Assembly: GCA_964452095.1 (NCBI GenBank)
Contig: CAYVKX010000024.1
Span: 1 to 23,299 of the forward strand
Length of the DNA: 23,299 bases
Direction of reading: 5' to 3'
Origin: DUAL01 sp964452095
Lineage (GTDB): Bacteria; Bacteroidota; Bacteroidia; Flavobacteriales; BACL11
The notes below the pieces were generated by a model. It was not told the DNA's origin. It did no database searches and saw only the letters and a list, made by a program, of their open reading frames with translations. Both the position numbers and the translations under genes were made by a program. This document shows positions 8,095-15,926 of the stretch, piece by piece (the stretch's first letter is position 1; the number at the start of each line of letters is the position of its first letter).

Positions 8095-9282
8095 ATGCAA
8101 TTAAAACACAATATATTAAAGATGTACTTGCTAAAAGCTGTAATTTGGTTTATGGTAGCAATGCCAATTATTGTTTTATTTTTTCAAGAGCATGGTTTGA
8201 GCTTAACAGAAGTAATGATATTGCAATCAATTTACTCTTTATCAGTTGCTGTATTTGAAATTCCATCAGGATATATTGCTGATTTATTTGGCAGAAAACA
8301 AACTATAGTACTTAGCACCATTTTCTCCTTTTTAGGATATTTCGTCTTTTCATTTTATGGCGGATTTTATGCTTTTGCATTTGCTCAAGTTTTGGTGGGA
8401 ATTGGAGGTAGTTTAATGTCTGGGAGTGATAGTGCATTACTATACGATACTTTATTAGAAACAGACAATAAAAATGCTTATACAAAGATTGAAGGAAGGA
8501 ATTATGCAATTGGAAATTTCTCGGAAGCAATAGCAGGAATACTCGGAGGCTTTCTGGCGGTGGGTTCTATTTACTTACCCGTTTATGTACAAACAGCAAT
8601 ACTGTTTTTAAGCATACCTATTGCGCTTACTCTTATTGAACCTACTATGCACAAAGAAGATAGAATGGACAGATCATTTTCTGCTATTCTGGGAGTTGTA
8701 AAATTCGCAATGGTTGAAAATACAAAACTAAGGTGGCTCATTATTTATTCTTCAGCAATGGGAGTAGCTACCTTATCAATGGCATGGTTTGCACAACCCT
8801 TTTTTACAGCCGTAAATATTCCATTAGCTTACTTTGGAATACTTTGGGCAGGGCTTAATTTCTCAGCAGGATTAACATCCTTTAATTCCCATAAATTTGA
8901 TAATAACGAGAGTAATACCAAAATGCTTCTTTATCTAGCAGTCGCAATGGCTACCTGCTTTTTATTTTTAGGATTTAATATGAGTATTTTCGGACTTTTA
9001 TTTATTGTTTTTATTTACCTATTAAGAGGAATTGTCACTCCAATTTTAAGGAATACAATAAATGAAAATACTACCTCTAATAAAAGAGCAACTGTACTTT
9101 CTGTTAGAAGTTTTATCATTCGAATCTCCTTTGCAATTTGTGCTCCAATATTCGGTTATTTAGCTGATAATTATTCTTTAAGCATCACTTTTTACACCCT
9201 TGCTATAATTGTTGGTTTCTTTGCAATTTTATCAGCAATTAGTTTAAATAGATTAGAGAATAAATCTACTTTTGCAGCATGA
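8095..9282 (+). CDS. MFS transporter
   Basis: This 395-residue inner-membrane protein has about twelve hydrophobic segments in two groups of six, with a more polar stretch around residues 180-205 as the central loop. The loop between spans 2 and 3 carries a clean MFS motif A, GYIADLFGRKQT (about residues 59-70). The length is normal for the superfamily, and the substrate cannot be read from sequence. The chosen ATG sits 16 bases after a TAnnTTTG element. The stop overlaps the next gene's ATG by four bases (ATGA), so the DUF6787 gene is co-translated. It is divergent from rpmH. Confidence 0.85.
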   Translation: MQLKHNILKMYLLKAVIWFMVAMPIIVLFFQEHGLSLTEVMILQSIYSLSVAVFEIPSGYIADLFGRKQTIVLSTIFSFLGYFVFSFYGGFYAFAFAQVLVGIGGSLMSGSDSALLYDTLLETDNKNAYTKIEGRNYAIGNFSEAIAGILGGFLAVGSIYLPVYVQTAILFLSIPIALTLIEPTMHKEDRMDRSFSAILGVVKFAMVENTKLRWLIIYSSAMGVATLSMAWFAQPFFTAVNIPLAYFGILWAGLNFSAGLTSFNSHKFDNNESNTKMLLYLAVAMATCFLFLGFNMSIFGLLFIVFIYLLRGIVTPILRNTINENTTSNKRATVLSVRSFIIRISFAICAPIFGYLADNYSLSITFYTLAIIVGFFAILSAISLNRLENKSTFAA

Positions 9283-9581
9283 AGAAATTAAAAGAAAAAT
9301 GGGGAATTCAATCTAATTTCCAAATCATAATAATATTAATTGTATTCTCTGTGACGGGCTCACTTTCAATATATGTAACAAAGCCCGTTTTAGATTTTAT
9401 TGGCTTGGATAAATCAGCCGTTTCTCCATGGATTTTCTGGCCAATCAAAATTTTAATCATTTTTCCAATTTATCAAATTATGATAGTAGTAATTGGTGCT
9501 TTATTCGGGCAATTCAAATTTTTCTGGGCTTTTGAGAAGAAAATGTTAGTCCGTTTGGGATTTAAGCAGTTTAAGGACTAA
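9279..9581 (+). CDS. DUF6787 family membrane protein
   Basis: This 100-residue protein begins with a basic stretch (MKKLKEKWGIQSNFQ) followed by two hydrophobic segments: about residues 16-38, and about 52-75 (WPIKILIIFPIYQIMIVVIG). It ends with an aromatic, basic tail (GQFKFFWAFEKKMLVRLGF). The WGI-SNFQ start, the IIFPIYQ centre and the FGQFKFFW-FEKKM tail match what I recall of DUF6787, a small protein of unknown function common in Flavobacteriia. Its ATG overlaps the MFS stop (ATGA), so the pair is probably one transcript. Whether it assists the transporter is not known. Confidence 0.75.
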   Translation: MKKLKEKWGIQSNFQIIIILIVFSVTGSLSIYVTKPVLDFIGLDKSAVSPWIFWPIKILIIFPIYQIMIVVIGALFGQFKFFWAFEKKMLVRLGFKQFKD

Positions 9582-9599
9582 ATACTACTTCCTTTTCTT

Positions 9600-9704
9600 A
9601 TTTTAGCGCTCCTAAATTTAAATCAAGTTGTTAGTAACGAGACACTAGCCATAAGTAAAATTCAAAACTAGTTTCTTGTCACTAGTCACTATAAACTAAC
9701 TTTT
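9600..9704. repeat. Degenerate ACTAGT/TTAGTAAC-type words between genes
   Basis: The 123-base gap between DUF6787 and the methyltransferase gene has no recognisable promoter or terminator. It is instead rich in short related words. The palindrome ACTAGT occurs at 9667-9672 and again at 9681-9686, exactly 14 bases apart, with TTAGTAAC and CACTAGCC just upstream and CACTATAAACTAAC just downstream. Similar words (TCTAGTAA, TCTAGCAA, TCTAGTAACTAA) reappear before the aspartate aminotransferase gene. Confidence 0.4.
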
Positions 9705-10472
9705 ATGAAATTAATCATATCTTTAGCAACTCGCCTTATTCCTAGGCACTATTTACAACATGTATCTCATTTCTTTTTACAAATATTTTCACTCTTTTTA
9801 AGAGGAAATAAATTTGAGGACCCAATAAATGGAAAAACCTACAGAAAACTATTGCCTTACGGTAGATTAAAATCAAGAGAGAATGCAATAGCACCAGATA
9901 GTATGAGCTTGGAAAGGCACAGATTAATGTGGCTTTTTATGAAAGAGAAAACAAACTTCTTTACTGACAATTTAAAGTTTTTACACATTGCTCCTGAATA
10001 TTGTTTTATCAAACTGTTTAAAGGAATGAAGAATTTAGATTATACTACAGGAGATTTAATATCGCCTTGGGCGGATGTAAAGTTTGATGTACATGATATT
10101 CCTTTTGATGAAAATACTTATGATGTAGTAATCTGCAACCATGTATTAGAACATGTAGAAGATGACCATAAAGTTATGACAGAGTTTTATAGAGTAATGA
10201 AACCTGGAGGTTGGGGAATTTTTCAAGTTCCTATTGACACTAATAACCCAAAAACTGAAGAAGATAAATCAATTACTGACCCTAAAGAAAGAGAAAGATT
10301 ATATTGGCAAGATGACCATGTTCGTTTATTCGGACTTGATTATGGAAAAAAGCTTGAAGCAGCTGGATTTAAAGTAACTGAAAGTAATTTTATTAATGAA
10401 CTTGATCCAAAATTAGTAGAAAGATATGCTCTTCCAAAAGATGAGATTGTCTATTTCTGTGAAAAAGTGTAA
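9705..10472 (+). CDS. Class I SAM-dependent methyltransferase
   Basis: This 255-residue protein has a Methyltransf_11-like core. The segment FHDIPF-style region at about residues 128-136 (DVHDIPFDENTYD) and YDVVICNHVLEHVEDD (about 139-154) give the acidic and post-II motifs. RVMKPGGWGIFQVP (about 163-176) is the strand-4/5 region. Motif I is atypical: LKFLHIAPEYCFIK (about 91-103) stands where a GxGxG loop is expected, as I recall for a Bacteroidota subgroup that begins with a membrane-proximal helix and KLLPYG. An amphipathic N-terminal segment (residues 1-33) suggests membrane association. The substrate is unknown. It is followed after two bases by the helical-protein gene. Confidence 0.75.
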   Translation: MKLIISLATRLIPRHYLQHVSHFFLQIFSLFLRGNKFEDPINGKTYRKLLPYGRLKSRENAIAPDSMSLERHRLMWLFMKEKTNFFTDNLKFLHIAPEYCFIKLFKGMKNLDYTTGDLISPWADVKFDVHDIPFDENTYDVVICNHVLEHVEDDHKVMTEFYRVMKPGGWGIFQVPIDTNNPKTEEDKSITDPKERERLYWQDDHVRLFGLDYGKKLEAAGFKVTESNFINELDPKLVERYALPKDEIVYFCEKV

Positions 10473-10474
10473 GA

Positions 10475-10987
10475 ATGTCTCAAAAAGTTTTAGAAACATT
10501 AGGTAAAAATTTGAACCGTGATATGGTTACAGATTTACTGGAAAATGGTTTCTATAAAGAAAACTTCAACTTCTTAATAAAACATATGCAAGAAGATGTA
10601 AAACCAACATCTTGGCGAACTGCATGGGTTGTAGGTCATTTAATGGAAAAAGATGACAAAAAAATTAAGAAACATTTAACTAAAATCATCAAAAGTATAA
10701 AAGGTAAAACTGACGGACACCAAAGAGAACTCATAAAGATTGTAAGAAAAATGAAACTTAATGAGGAACAAGAAGGATTATTTTTTGATGTATGTATGGA
10801 AATCTGGGAAAGTGTAAACAAACAACCTGCAGTAAGGTATTATTGCGGGGTATATATTATTGAAATGGCTAAGAAATATCCTGAAATTAAGAATGAGTTA
10901 GAATTTCTTACTACTGATTATTACACACAAACTCTCTCTCCTGGTATCAAAAGAATATTTGAAAGAGAATTGGCAAAAGTTATTTAA
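10475..10987 (+). CDS. Uncharacterised helical, HEAT-like protein
   Basis: I do not recognise this 170-residue protein by name. It is predicted to be almost wholly alpha-helical, with lysine-rich amphipathic segments. The stretch SWRTAWVVGHLMEKDDKKIKK followed by helices of about 30 residues looks like HEAT-type or DNA-alkylation-repair-like repeats, which are usually protein or nucleic-acid binding scaffolds. It has no signal peptide, membrane span, cysteine cluster or catalytic motif that I can see. It sits two bases after the methyltransferase stop, and its own stop overlaps the next ATG by one base (TAATG). A shared operon and possibly a shared task are therefore likely, but the function is not established. 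Confidence 0.65.
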   Translation: MSQKVLETLGKNLNRDMVTDLLENGFYKENFNFLIKHMQEDVKPTSWRTAWVVGHLMEKDDKKIKKHLTKIIKSIKGKTDGHQRELIKIVRKMKLNEEQEGLFFDVCMEIWESVNKQPAVRYYCGVYIIEMAKKYPEIKNELEFLTTDYYTQTLSPGIKRIFERELAKVI

Positions 10988-12018
10988 TGAAAAAAATAAT
11001 TTTTATCTTACTAATAAGTAGTCAGTTTTTGTCTGCACAGAATTTAAACAACCTAAGTTTTGGGACTGACACTACTTTTGAAGTAGTCAGTTGGAATATA
11101 GAATGGTTTCCTAAAAACGGACAAACTACAGCAAATTATGTAGAGACTATACTTACAAACTTAGAAGCTGATGTTTATGCACTACAAGAAATAGATGACA
11201 CCACACTTTTAAAGCAAGTAGTTGCTAATATCCCTGGATATGAATGCTACTTTAAGAGTACTTATTATGGAGGATTGGGCTATGTGTACAACAGCAATAC
11301 TGTGCAGATAAATGATAAGTATGAAATTTTTACTGCACAGCCTTATTGGAATGCTTTTCCTAGAAGTCCGCAAGTCTTGGAACTTACCTTTATGAATAAA
11401 GATTATGTAATAATTAATAATCATTTTAAATGTTGTGGGGATGGCACTTTGAATATTAACGACCCAAATGATGAAGAAAATAGAAGATTACAAGCAATCA
11501 TGCTTTTAGAACAATACATTGATCTTTTATTTGATAATGAAAGAGTAATTTTAGTTGGGGATTTGAATGATATTCTAACTGACCCGCCAGCCGACAATAT
11601 CTTTTATGCTATTTTAAATTCTACTAGTTATATGTTTACTGATTGGACAATTGCATTAGGAAGTAATGCGAATTGGTCCTATCCATCATGGCCTTCACAT
11701 TTGGACCATATCCTAATTTCAGATGAATTGATTCCTGATTTTTTGAAACCTAATTCAAGTACTGAAACTATACGCATTGATGATTTTATGAATTCATGGA
11801 ATCAGTATGACTTTAATATTTCTGACCATAGGCCAGTGGGTTTAAAATTAGCAATGGATAGTGTAATTCTTTCATCTGTAATTGATAGAAATATTACTAA
11901 CAAAACACTTATTAAAATTACCGATTTACTAGGAAGAGAATGTAAAGCAAGCAACAACCAAATTTTATTTTATTTATTTGATGATGGAACAGTAGAGAAG
12001 AAACTAATAATTGAGTAA
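10987..12018 (+). CDS. Secreted endonuclease/exonuclease/phosphatase-fold protein with T9SS-type C-terminal tail
   Basis: This 343-residue protein has a typical signal peptide (MKKIIFILLISSQFLSAQ, cleavage expected after Q18) and an EEP-fold catalytic domain. The metal-site and catalytic residues are visible: VSWNIEWFP (N37), ALQEIDD (E68), NNHFKCC (N145, H146), VGDLND (D192, N194), HLDHIL (D240, H241) and ISDHRPV (D280, H281). After residue 291 a short tail, SVILSSVIDRNITNKTLIKI followed by TDLLGRECK and ending DDGTVEKKLIIE, resembles type IX secretion type A C-terminal domains with their LLGRE and DDGTVEKK motifs. The protein is therefore probably exported to the cell surface. Nucleic acid, phosphodiester or phospholipid substrates are all possible. 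It is the last gene of the trio. Confidence 0.85.
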   Translation: MKKIIFILLISSQFLSAQNLNNLSFGTDTTFEVVSWNIEWFPKNGQTTANYVETILTNLEADVYALQEIDDTTLLKQVVANIPGYECYFKSTYYGGLGYVYNSNTVQINDKYEIFTAQPYWNAFPRSPQVLELTFMNKDYVIINNHFKCCGDGTLNINDPNDEENRRLQAIMLLEQYIDLLFDNERVILVGDLNDILTDPPADNIFYAILNSTSYMFTDWTIALGSNANWSYPSWPSHLDHILISDELIPDFLKPNSSTETIRIDDFMNSWNQYDFNISDHRPVGLKLAMDSVILSSVIDRNITNKTLIKITDLLGRECKASNNQILFYLFDDGTVEKKLIIE

Positions 12019-12108
12019 TATATTAATCTAGTAATTTGATTAATTTTTTCTAGCAACTAAAATCTTACTACTAATATCTTTTTCTAGTAACTAATCTTAT
12101 TCATTTTT

Positions 12109-12136
12109 TCTATTGTCTAATATCTATTGTCTAATA
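12109..12136. repeat. 14-bp tandem repeat (TCTATTGTCTAATA x2)
   Basis: Two perfect head-to-tail copies of TCTATTGTCTAATA (12109-12122 and 12123-12136) are followed by the start of a third (TCTA). They lie 10 bases before the -7 element of the aspartate aminotransferase gene, in a gap that is otherwise AT-rich and contains related words such as CTAATATCT and TCTAGTAACTAA. Confidence 0.85.
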
Positions 12137-12145
12137 TCTAAAACC

Positions 12146-12153
12146 TATCTTTG
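12146..12153 (+). promoter_or_regulatory. -7 element for the aminotransferase operon (TATCTTTG)
   Basis: TATCTTTG matches TAnnTTTG exactly. A TTG at 12127-12129 lies inside the tandem repeat but the 16-base spacing is short of the usual 19-21. The element ends 18 bases before the ATG at 12172. It contains the TTG that could be mistaken for an upstream start codon. Confidence 0.55.
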
Positions 12154-12171
12154 CCGGCTGAAAAACATAAG

Positions 12172-13374
12172 ATGAGTATGAAAAAAGTTTCAGATAGATT
12201 AAACCGATTGGCCGAATCGGCAACTTTGGCTATGGCTAGAATGAGCCGAGAGCTAAAAGCAGAAGGGCATGATATTATTCCCTTGAGCTTGGGTGAGCCA
12301 GATTTTGATACTCCAGATTTTATCAAAACATCTGCTAAACAAGCAATTGACGATAATTTTTCGCACTACACACCAGTTCCTGGAATGCTTGAATTGCGTG
12401 AGGCAATTTCCACCAAATTCAAAAGAGATAATAATTTGGATTTCTCTGCTGAGCAAATTGTGGTTTCTACTGGGGCAAAGCAATCGCTTGCCAATGTATG
12501 CTTGAGTTTATTAAACAGTGGTGATGAGGTTTTACTGCCTTGTCCTTATTGGGTAACTTATACCGAATTGATTAAACTTTGTAATGGTATTCCTGTTAAA
12601 ATCCCATCTACTATTGCTACTGATTTTAAGGTAACTGCTAAGGATCTAGAAAAAGCAATCACGCCAAAAACTAAACTCTTAATGTTTAGTTCGCCTTGCA
12701 ATCCAAGTGGTACAGTTTATACCCAGAAAGAGCTAATGGCAATTGCAGAAATGCTAGAAAAATATCCAGATATTTATATTATTGCTGATGAAATTTATGA
12801 GCATATTAATTTTACCGACTCTCATTTTAGTATTGGCACAATTCCTAGTATGAAAGAGAGAACAGTTACTGTAAATGGCGTTTCCAAAGGTTTCGCTATG
12901 ACGGGTTGGCGAGTTGGTTTTATTGGAGCTCCTCTTTGGATTGCAAAAGCATGTAATAAGTTGCAAGGGCAAATTACTTCTGCCACTTGTGCTATTGCCC
13001 AAAAAGCTACAGAAACGGCAATGCTTGCAGAACCAGAATCAGTAACCTTAGAAATGAAAAATACTTTTTTAAGAAGAAGAGATATGCTACTTGAAAAGTT
13101 AAATGAAATTCCTGGAATTAAGTGTAACATTCCGCAAGGTGCTTTTTATATTTTCCCTGATGTTTCTTATTATTTTGGAAAGAAAGGTGGAGATAAAACA
13201 ATTGAGAATGCCAATGATTTGTGTATGTATTTGCTCAATAAAGCACATGTTGCTTTGGTTTCTGGAGCTGCTTTTGGCAATCCAGAATGTATAAGAATTT
13301 CTTATGCAGCAGCAGATGAAAAACTAATAGAAGCCGTCAAAAGAATAAAAGAAAAATTAACAGAATTAAAATGA
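12172..13374 (+). CDS. Pyridoxal-phosphate aminotransferase, aspartate aminotransferase type
   Basis: This is a PLP-dependent class I/II aminotransferase of about 400 residues. Residue numbers use the ATG at 12172. Visible signatures are SLGEPDFDTP (about 39-48), STGAKQSLANV (99-109) for cofactor binding, PYW (125-127), SSPCNPSGT (173-181) with N177, ADEIYEH (205-211), the PLP lysine in NGVSKGFAMTGWRVGF (K239), and RISYAA near the C-terminus for the substrate carboxylate arginine. The frame is open upstream to a TTG at 12151, but that codon is part of the -7 element. ATG 12172 (or 12178) is therefore the likely start. The stop overlaps the kinase start (ATGA), giving one operon. Aspartate/2-oxoglutarate specificity is inferred from family likeness only. 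Confidence 0.85.
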   Translation: MSMKKVSDRLNRLAESATLAMARMSRELKAEGHDIIPLSLGEPDFDTPDFIKTSAKQAIDDNFSHYTPVPGMLELREAISTKFKRDNNLDFSAEQIVVSTGAKQSLANVCLSLLNSGDEVLLPCPYWVTYTELIKLCNGIPVKIPSTIATDFKVTAKDLEKAITPKTKLLMFSSPCNPSGTVYTQKELMAIAEMLEKYPDIYIIADEIYEHINFTDSHFSIGTIPSMKERTVTVNGVSKGFAMTGWRVGFIGAPLWIAKACNKLQGQITSATCAIAQKATETAMLAEPESVTLEMKNTFLRRRDMLLEKLNEIPGIKCNIPQGAFYIFPDVSYYFGKKGGDKTIENANDLCMYLLNKAHVALVSGAAFGNPECIRISYAAADEKLIEAVKRIKEKLTELK

Positions 13375-14363
13375 CAAAAAAAGAAATCAATCATCTGTTT
13401 GATTCTTTCAATAATATGAAAGTATTGATTGTTGGAGATGCTATGATTGATGCTTATATGTGGGGCGTAATCAACCGAATGTCACCAGAAGCACCTGTGC
13501 CTGTGGTAGAAATTCAAAAGCACGAAAACAGATTGGGAGGTGCTGCAAATGTGGCTTTGAACTTAAAATCATTAGGAGCAAACCCTCTACTCTGCTCAGT
13601 AGTGGGTGATGATTATAGAGGAAAACATATTCAGCAATTATTGGAAGAAGTAAATCTTTCCTCCAAAGGAATCTATACTGAAAACAATAGAAAAACAACT
13701 GTTAAAACAAGGGTAATTAGTGAAAACAAACATCAACTAAGAATTGATGAAGAAGATACTTTTCCAATAAATGTAGAAGACGAGTTTTTAGAACTAGTTG
13801 ATAGTAATATTAATAATGCAGATGTAATCATTTTACAAGATTACAACAAAGGAGTGCTTACACCAAAAGTGATTGAAAGCGTGATAAAAAAAGCAAATGA
13901 ATTGGAAATTCCCACTATTGTTGATCCGAAAACTAAAAACTTTTCATCCTATAAAAATTGTAGCATTTTCAAGCCAAATTTAAAAGAAATAAAAGAAGGA
14001 TATAATATTGAGTTTGATGAAAATAATATTTCTGAAATTCAAAGTGCTGCCGAAAGTTTACAGAAAATGCTCAGTGCAAAAGGTATTTTCCTTACGCTTT
14101 CCGAGAAAGGAGTGTGTATGCAAACTGCCACTGATTTTACCCACACAAATGCGGTAAAACGAAACATTATTGATGTTTCTGGGGCTGGTGATACTGTAAT
14201 TTCAACTGCTGCACTTTGCCTTGCTGCTGGTGTAGATTCTGTAAATATTTCAAAAATTGCTAATTTGGCAGGAGGGCTTGTTTGCGAAAAAGTAGGGGTA
14301 GTTCCTATCGAGAAAAATACGCTTTTGGAAAGTGCAGTTTCCTATTTTAACAAAAATATATAG
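13371..14363 (+). CDS. rfaE1: PfkB-family kinase, heptose-7-phosphate kinase-like (RfaE1/HldE N-terminal type)
   Basis: This 330-residue protein is a ribokinase-fold sugar kinase. Hallmarks are VLIVGDAMIDAYMWG (about 18-32), SPEAPVPVVEI (38-48, characteristic of HldE-type kinases), RLGGAANVALNLKSLGA (54-70), VVGDDYRG, IVDPKTKNF, FKPNLKEI, and the catalytic DVSGAGDTV (268-276, D274 as base). It matches the kinase half of the HldE/RfaE heptose enzymes, with no nucleotidyltransferase half attached. In other bacteria the activity makes ADP-heptose for lipopolysaccharide core, but PfkB members are easily mis-assigned and another sugar phosphate is possible. It overlaps the aminotransferase stop by four bases and ends at TAGTG, overlapping the ubiE start. 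Confidence 0.75.
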   Translation: MTKKEINHLFDSFNNMKVLIVGDAMIDAYMWGVINRMSPEAPVPVVEIQKHENRLGGAANVALNLKSLGANPLLCSVVGDDYRGKHIQQLLEEVNLSSKGIYTENNRKTTVKTRVISENKHQLRIDEEDTFPINVEDEFLELVDSNINNADVIILQDYNKGVLTPKVIESVIKKANELEIPTIVDPKTKNFSSYKNCSIFKPNLKEIKEGYNIEFDENNISEIQSAAESLQKMLSAKGIFLTLSEKGVCMQTATDFTHTNAVKRNIIDVSGAGDTVISTAALCLAAGVDSVNISKIANLAGGLVCEKVGVVPIEKNTLLESAVSYFNKNI

Positions 14364-15079
14364 TGATAAAACCACAGCAAAATTCTAAGGTAGGCAAGAA
14401 ATTGCAAGTCGAGAATATGTTCGATAAAATTGCAAAAAATTATGATTTCTTAAATCATTCTCTTTCCTTTGGAATGGACTTTTATTGGAGAAAAAAAGCC
14501 ATTAGTCAGCTAACAAATAGTCCTAAAAATATTTTAGATGTAGCCACCGGTACAGGCGATTTTGCTATTGCTGCAAGCAAGCTAAAAGATGTTGAAATTA
14601 TTGGAATTGACATCTCCAAAAATATGCTAGAAATAGGAAAGAAAAAAGTAAAACAAAAGGGTTTAGGAAAACAAATAAATTTGCAAGTAGCCGACTGTGA
14701 AAACCTTCCATTTCAAGAAAATAGATTTGATGCAATTACAGCCGGATTTGGCGTTAGGAATTTTGAAGATTTAAAATTAGGGCTATCTGAAATGTGTAGA
14801 GTTTTAAAACAAAATGGAATTGCTGTAATTATAGAGCCATCAAAGCCAAAAGCATTTCCAATTAAGCAGATTTACAATTTCTATTTTCATCAAATTTTAC
14901 CATTTTTTGGCAAAATAATCTCTAAAGATAAAAACGCTTATACTTACTTGCCAGAATCAGTTGAAGCATTCCCAGAAAATGAAAAGTTTTTAAATATTTT
15001 AAAAGATGTTGGTTTCTCAAAAGCAAAATATCTTCCCCTTACTTTTGGAATTGTTTCTTTATACATTGCAATAAAATAA
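14363..15079 (+). CDS. ubiE: Demethylmenaquinone methyltransferase
   Basis: This 238-residue SAM methyltransferase performs the final ring methylation in menaquinone biosynthesis. Motifs are GKKLQVENMFDKIAKNYDFL near the N-terminus, ILDVATGTGDFAIAA (SAM motif I), IGIDISKNMLEIGKKK, the UbiE signature GFGVRNFEDL, and a YTYLPESVEAFP segment close to the C-terminus. The start is a GTG at 14363 that overlaps the preceding stop (TAGTG). The next ATG would remove the conserved GKKxQV stretch, so GTG is favoured. It lies 23 bases before porT, a pairing I recall from Flavobacteriia. Confidence 0.9.
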   Translation: MIKPQQNSKVGKKLQVENMFDKIAKNYDFLNHSLSFGMDFYWRKKAISQLTNSPKNILDVATGTGDFAIAASKLKDVEIIGIDISKNMLEIGKKKVKQKGLGKQINLQVADCENLPFQENRFDAITAGFGVRNFEDLKLGLSEMCRVLKQNGIAVIIEPSKPKAFPIKQIYNFYFHQILPFFGKIISKDKNAYTYLPESVEAFPENEKFLNILKDVGFSKAKYLPLTFGIVSLYIAIK

Positions 15080-15102
15080 TATGAAAATCGTTTTTGGCTG
15101 AA

Positions 15103-15816
15103 ATGAAAATATTCAAAAATATATTATTACTTCTAGTAATTGTGGGGCTCCCTTTACAAAGCATTGCCCAAAAACACCCAAAATTACAAAACTTACCAAG
15201 ATACGATAGAAAAAAAATTCATTTTGGCTTTACAATGGGTATTAATACTATGGATTTTAGAATAAAACAAAAAGCAAATATTGCTGATTTTGATAGTTTA
15301 TTTGTATTAGAAGCCCAAAACCAAAAGGGATTTAATCTGGGGATAGTTTCCAATTTAAGATTATCCAGAGCTTTTGATTTAAGATTTTTGCCCAGATTAG
15401 TTTTTTCTGAAAGAATTATTGAATACTCATTTGTAGATGGAAACCGAAAAATTTATATGGAAAGCAAACCAATTGAATCTACTTTTATCGACTTTCCAAT
15501 TTTGGTAAAATACAAATCCGAACGCTACAATAATTTTAGAACTTATGTATTGGGCGGACTGAAATACGGAATGGATATCGCCTCCCAAAAAGATATTGAT
15601 GATGAAGGAGAAAAGTTAGTTAAACTGAAAAAAAATGATTTGGGGATTGAAGTTGGTTTTGGAATGGATTTTTATTTAGAATATTTCAAGTTTTCCCCAC
15701 AAATAAAACTCACTTATGGGCTACTTAATTTGCTATCGGAAGATGAAACAGTTTACACAAAATCAGTAGAAAAACTCAGCACAAACTCCTGGATGCTTTC
15801 TTTTACTTTTGAGTAG
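15103..15816 (+). CDS. porT: PorT-like protein of the type IX secretion/gliding machinery
   Basis: This 237-residue protein has a signal peptide (MKIFKNILLLLVIVGLPLQSIAQ, cleaved after about residue 23) and a beta-rich body. LGGLKYGMDIASQ and the ending NSWMLSFTFE suggest an outer-membrane beta-barrel with a terminal aromatic strand. Length, signal and position after ubiE match PorT/SprT, required for type IX protein secretion in Porphyromonas and Flavobacterium. The open frame reaches a TTG at 15094, but the ATG at 15103 begins a standard lipid-export signal peptide and is preferred. It supports the idea that the endonuclease at 10987-12018 is exported by this route. I judged PorT identity from family resemblance and synteny, not from a search. 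Confidence 0.85.
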   Translation: MKIFKNILLLLVIVGLPLQSIAQKHPKLQNLPRYDRKKIHFGFTMGINTMDFRIKQKANIADFDSLFVLEAQNQKGFNLGIVSNLRLSRAFDLRFLPRLVFSERIIEYSFVDGNRKIYMESKPIESTFIDFPILVKYKSERYNNFRTYVLGGLKYGMDIASQKDIDDEGEKLVKLKKNDLGIEVGFGMDFYLEYFKFSPQIKLTYGLLNLLSEDETVYTKSVEKLSTNSWMLSFTFE

Positions 15817-15882
15817 TAAGTAGCTGATTTCCAATTTTGTAGAGAAAAAGAAAAAAAAATAGAACTTATCTGTTTTTTTTTA

Positions 15883-15890
15883 TATCTTTG
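15883..15890 (+). promoter_or_regulatory. -7 element before the cysteine-rich protein gene (TATCTTTG)
   Basis: TATCTTTG matches TAnnTTTG exactly and lies 36 bases before the ATG at 15927. No TTG is found at the expected -33 distance; the region there is A/T homopolymer. Confidence 0.5.
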
Positions 15891-15926
15891 GGCTTGTAAA
15901 CCTAAACAAAACCAAAACCTAAAAAT

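Noticed and set aside
9697..9704. TAACTTTT as a -7 element for the methyltransferase gene
   Set aside because: It abuts the ATG at 9705, so the transcript would start after the start codon. The family's conserved N-terminus begins at that ATG.
12151..12171. Upstream TTG start for the aminotransferase
   Set aside because: The TTG is the end of the TATCTTTG -7 element, so it would lie before the transcript start. ATG at 12172 or 12178 is better.
15094..15102. TTG start for porT
   Set aside because: It adds MAE before a standard signal peptide that begins at the ATG at 15103.
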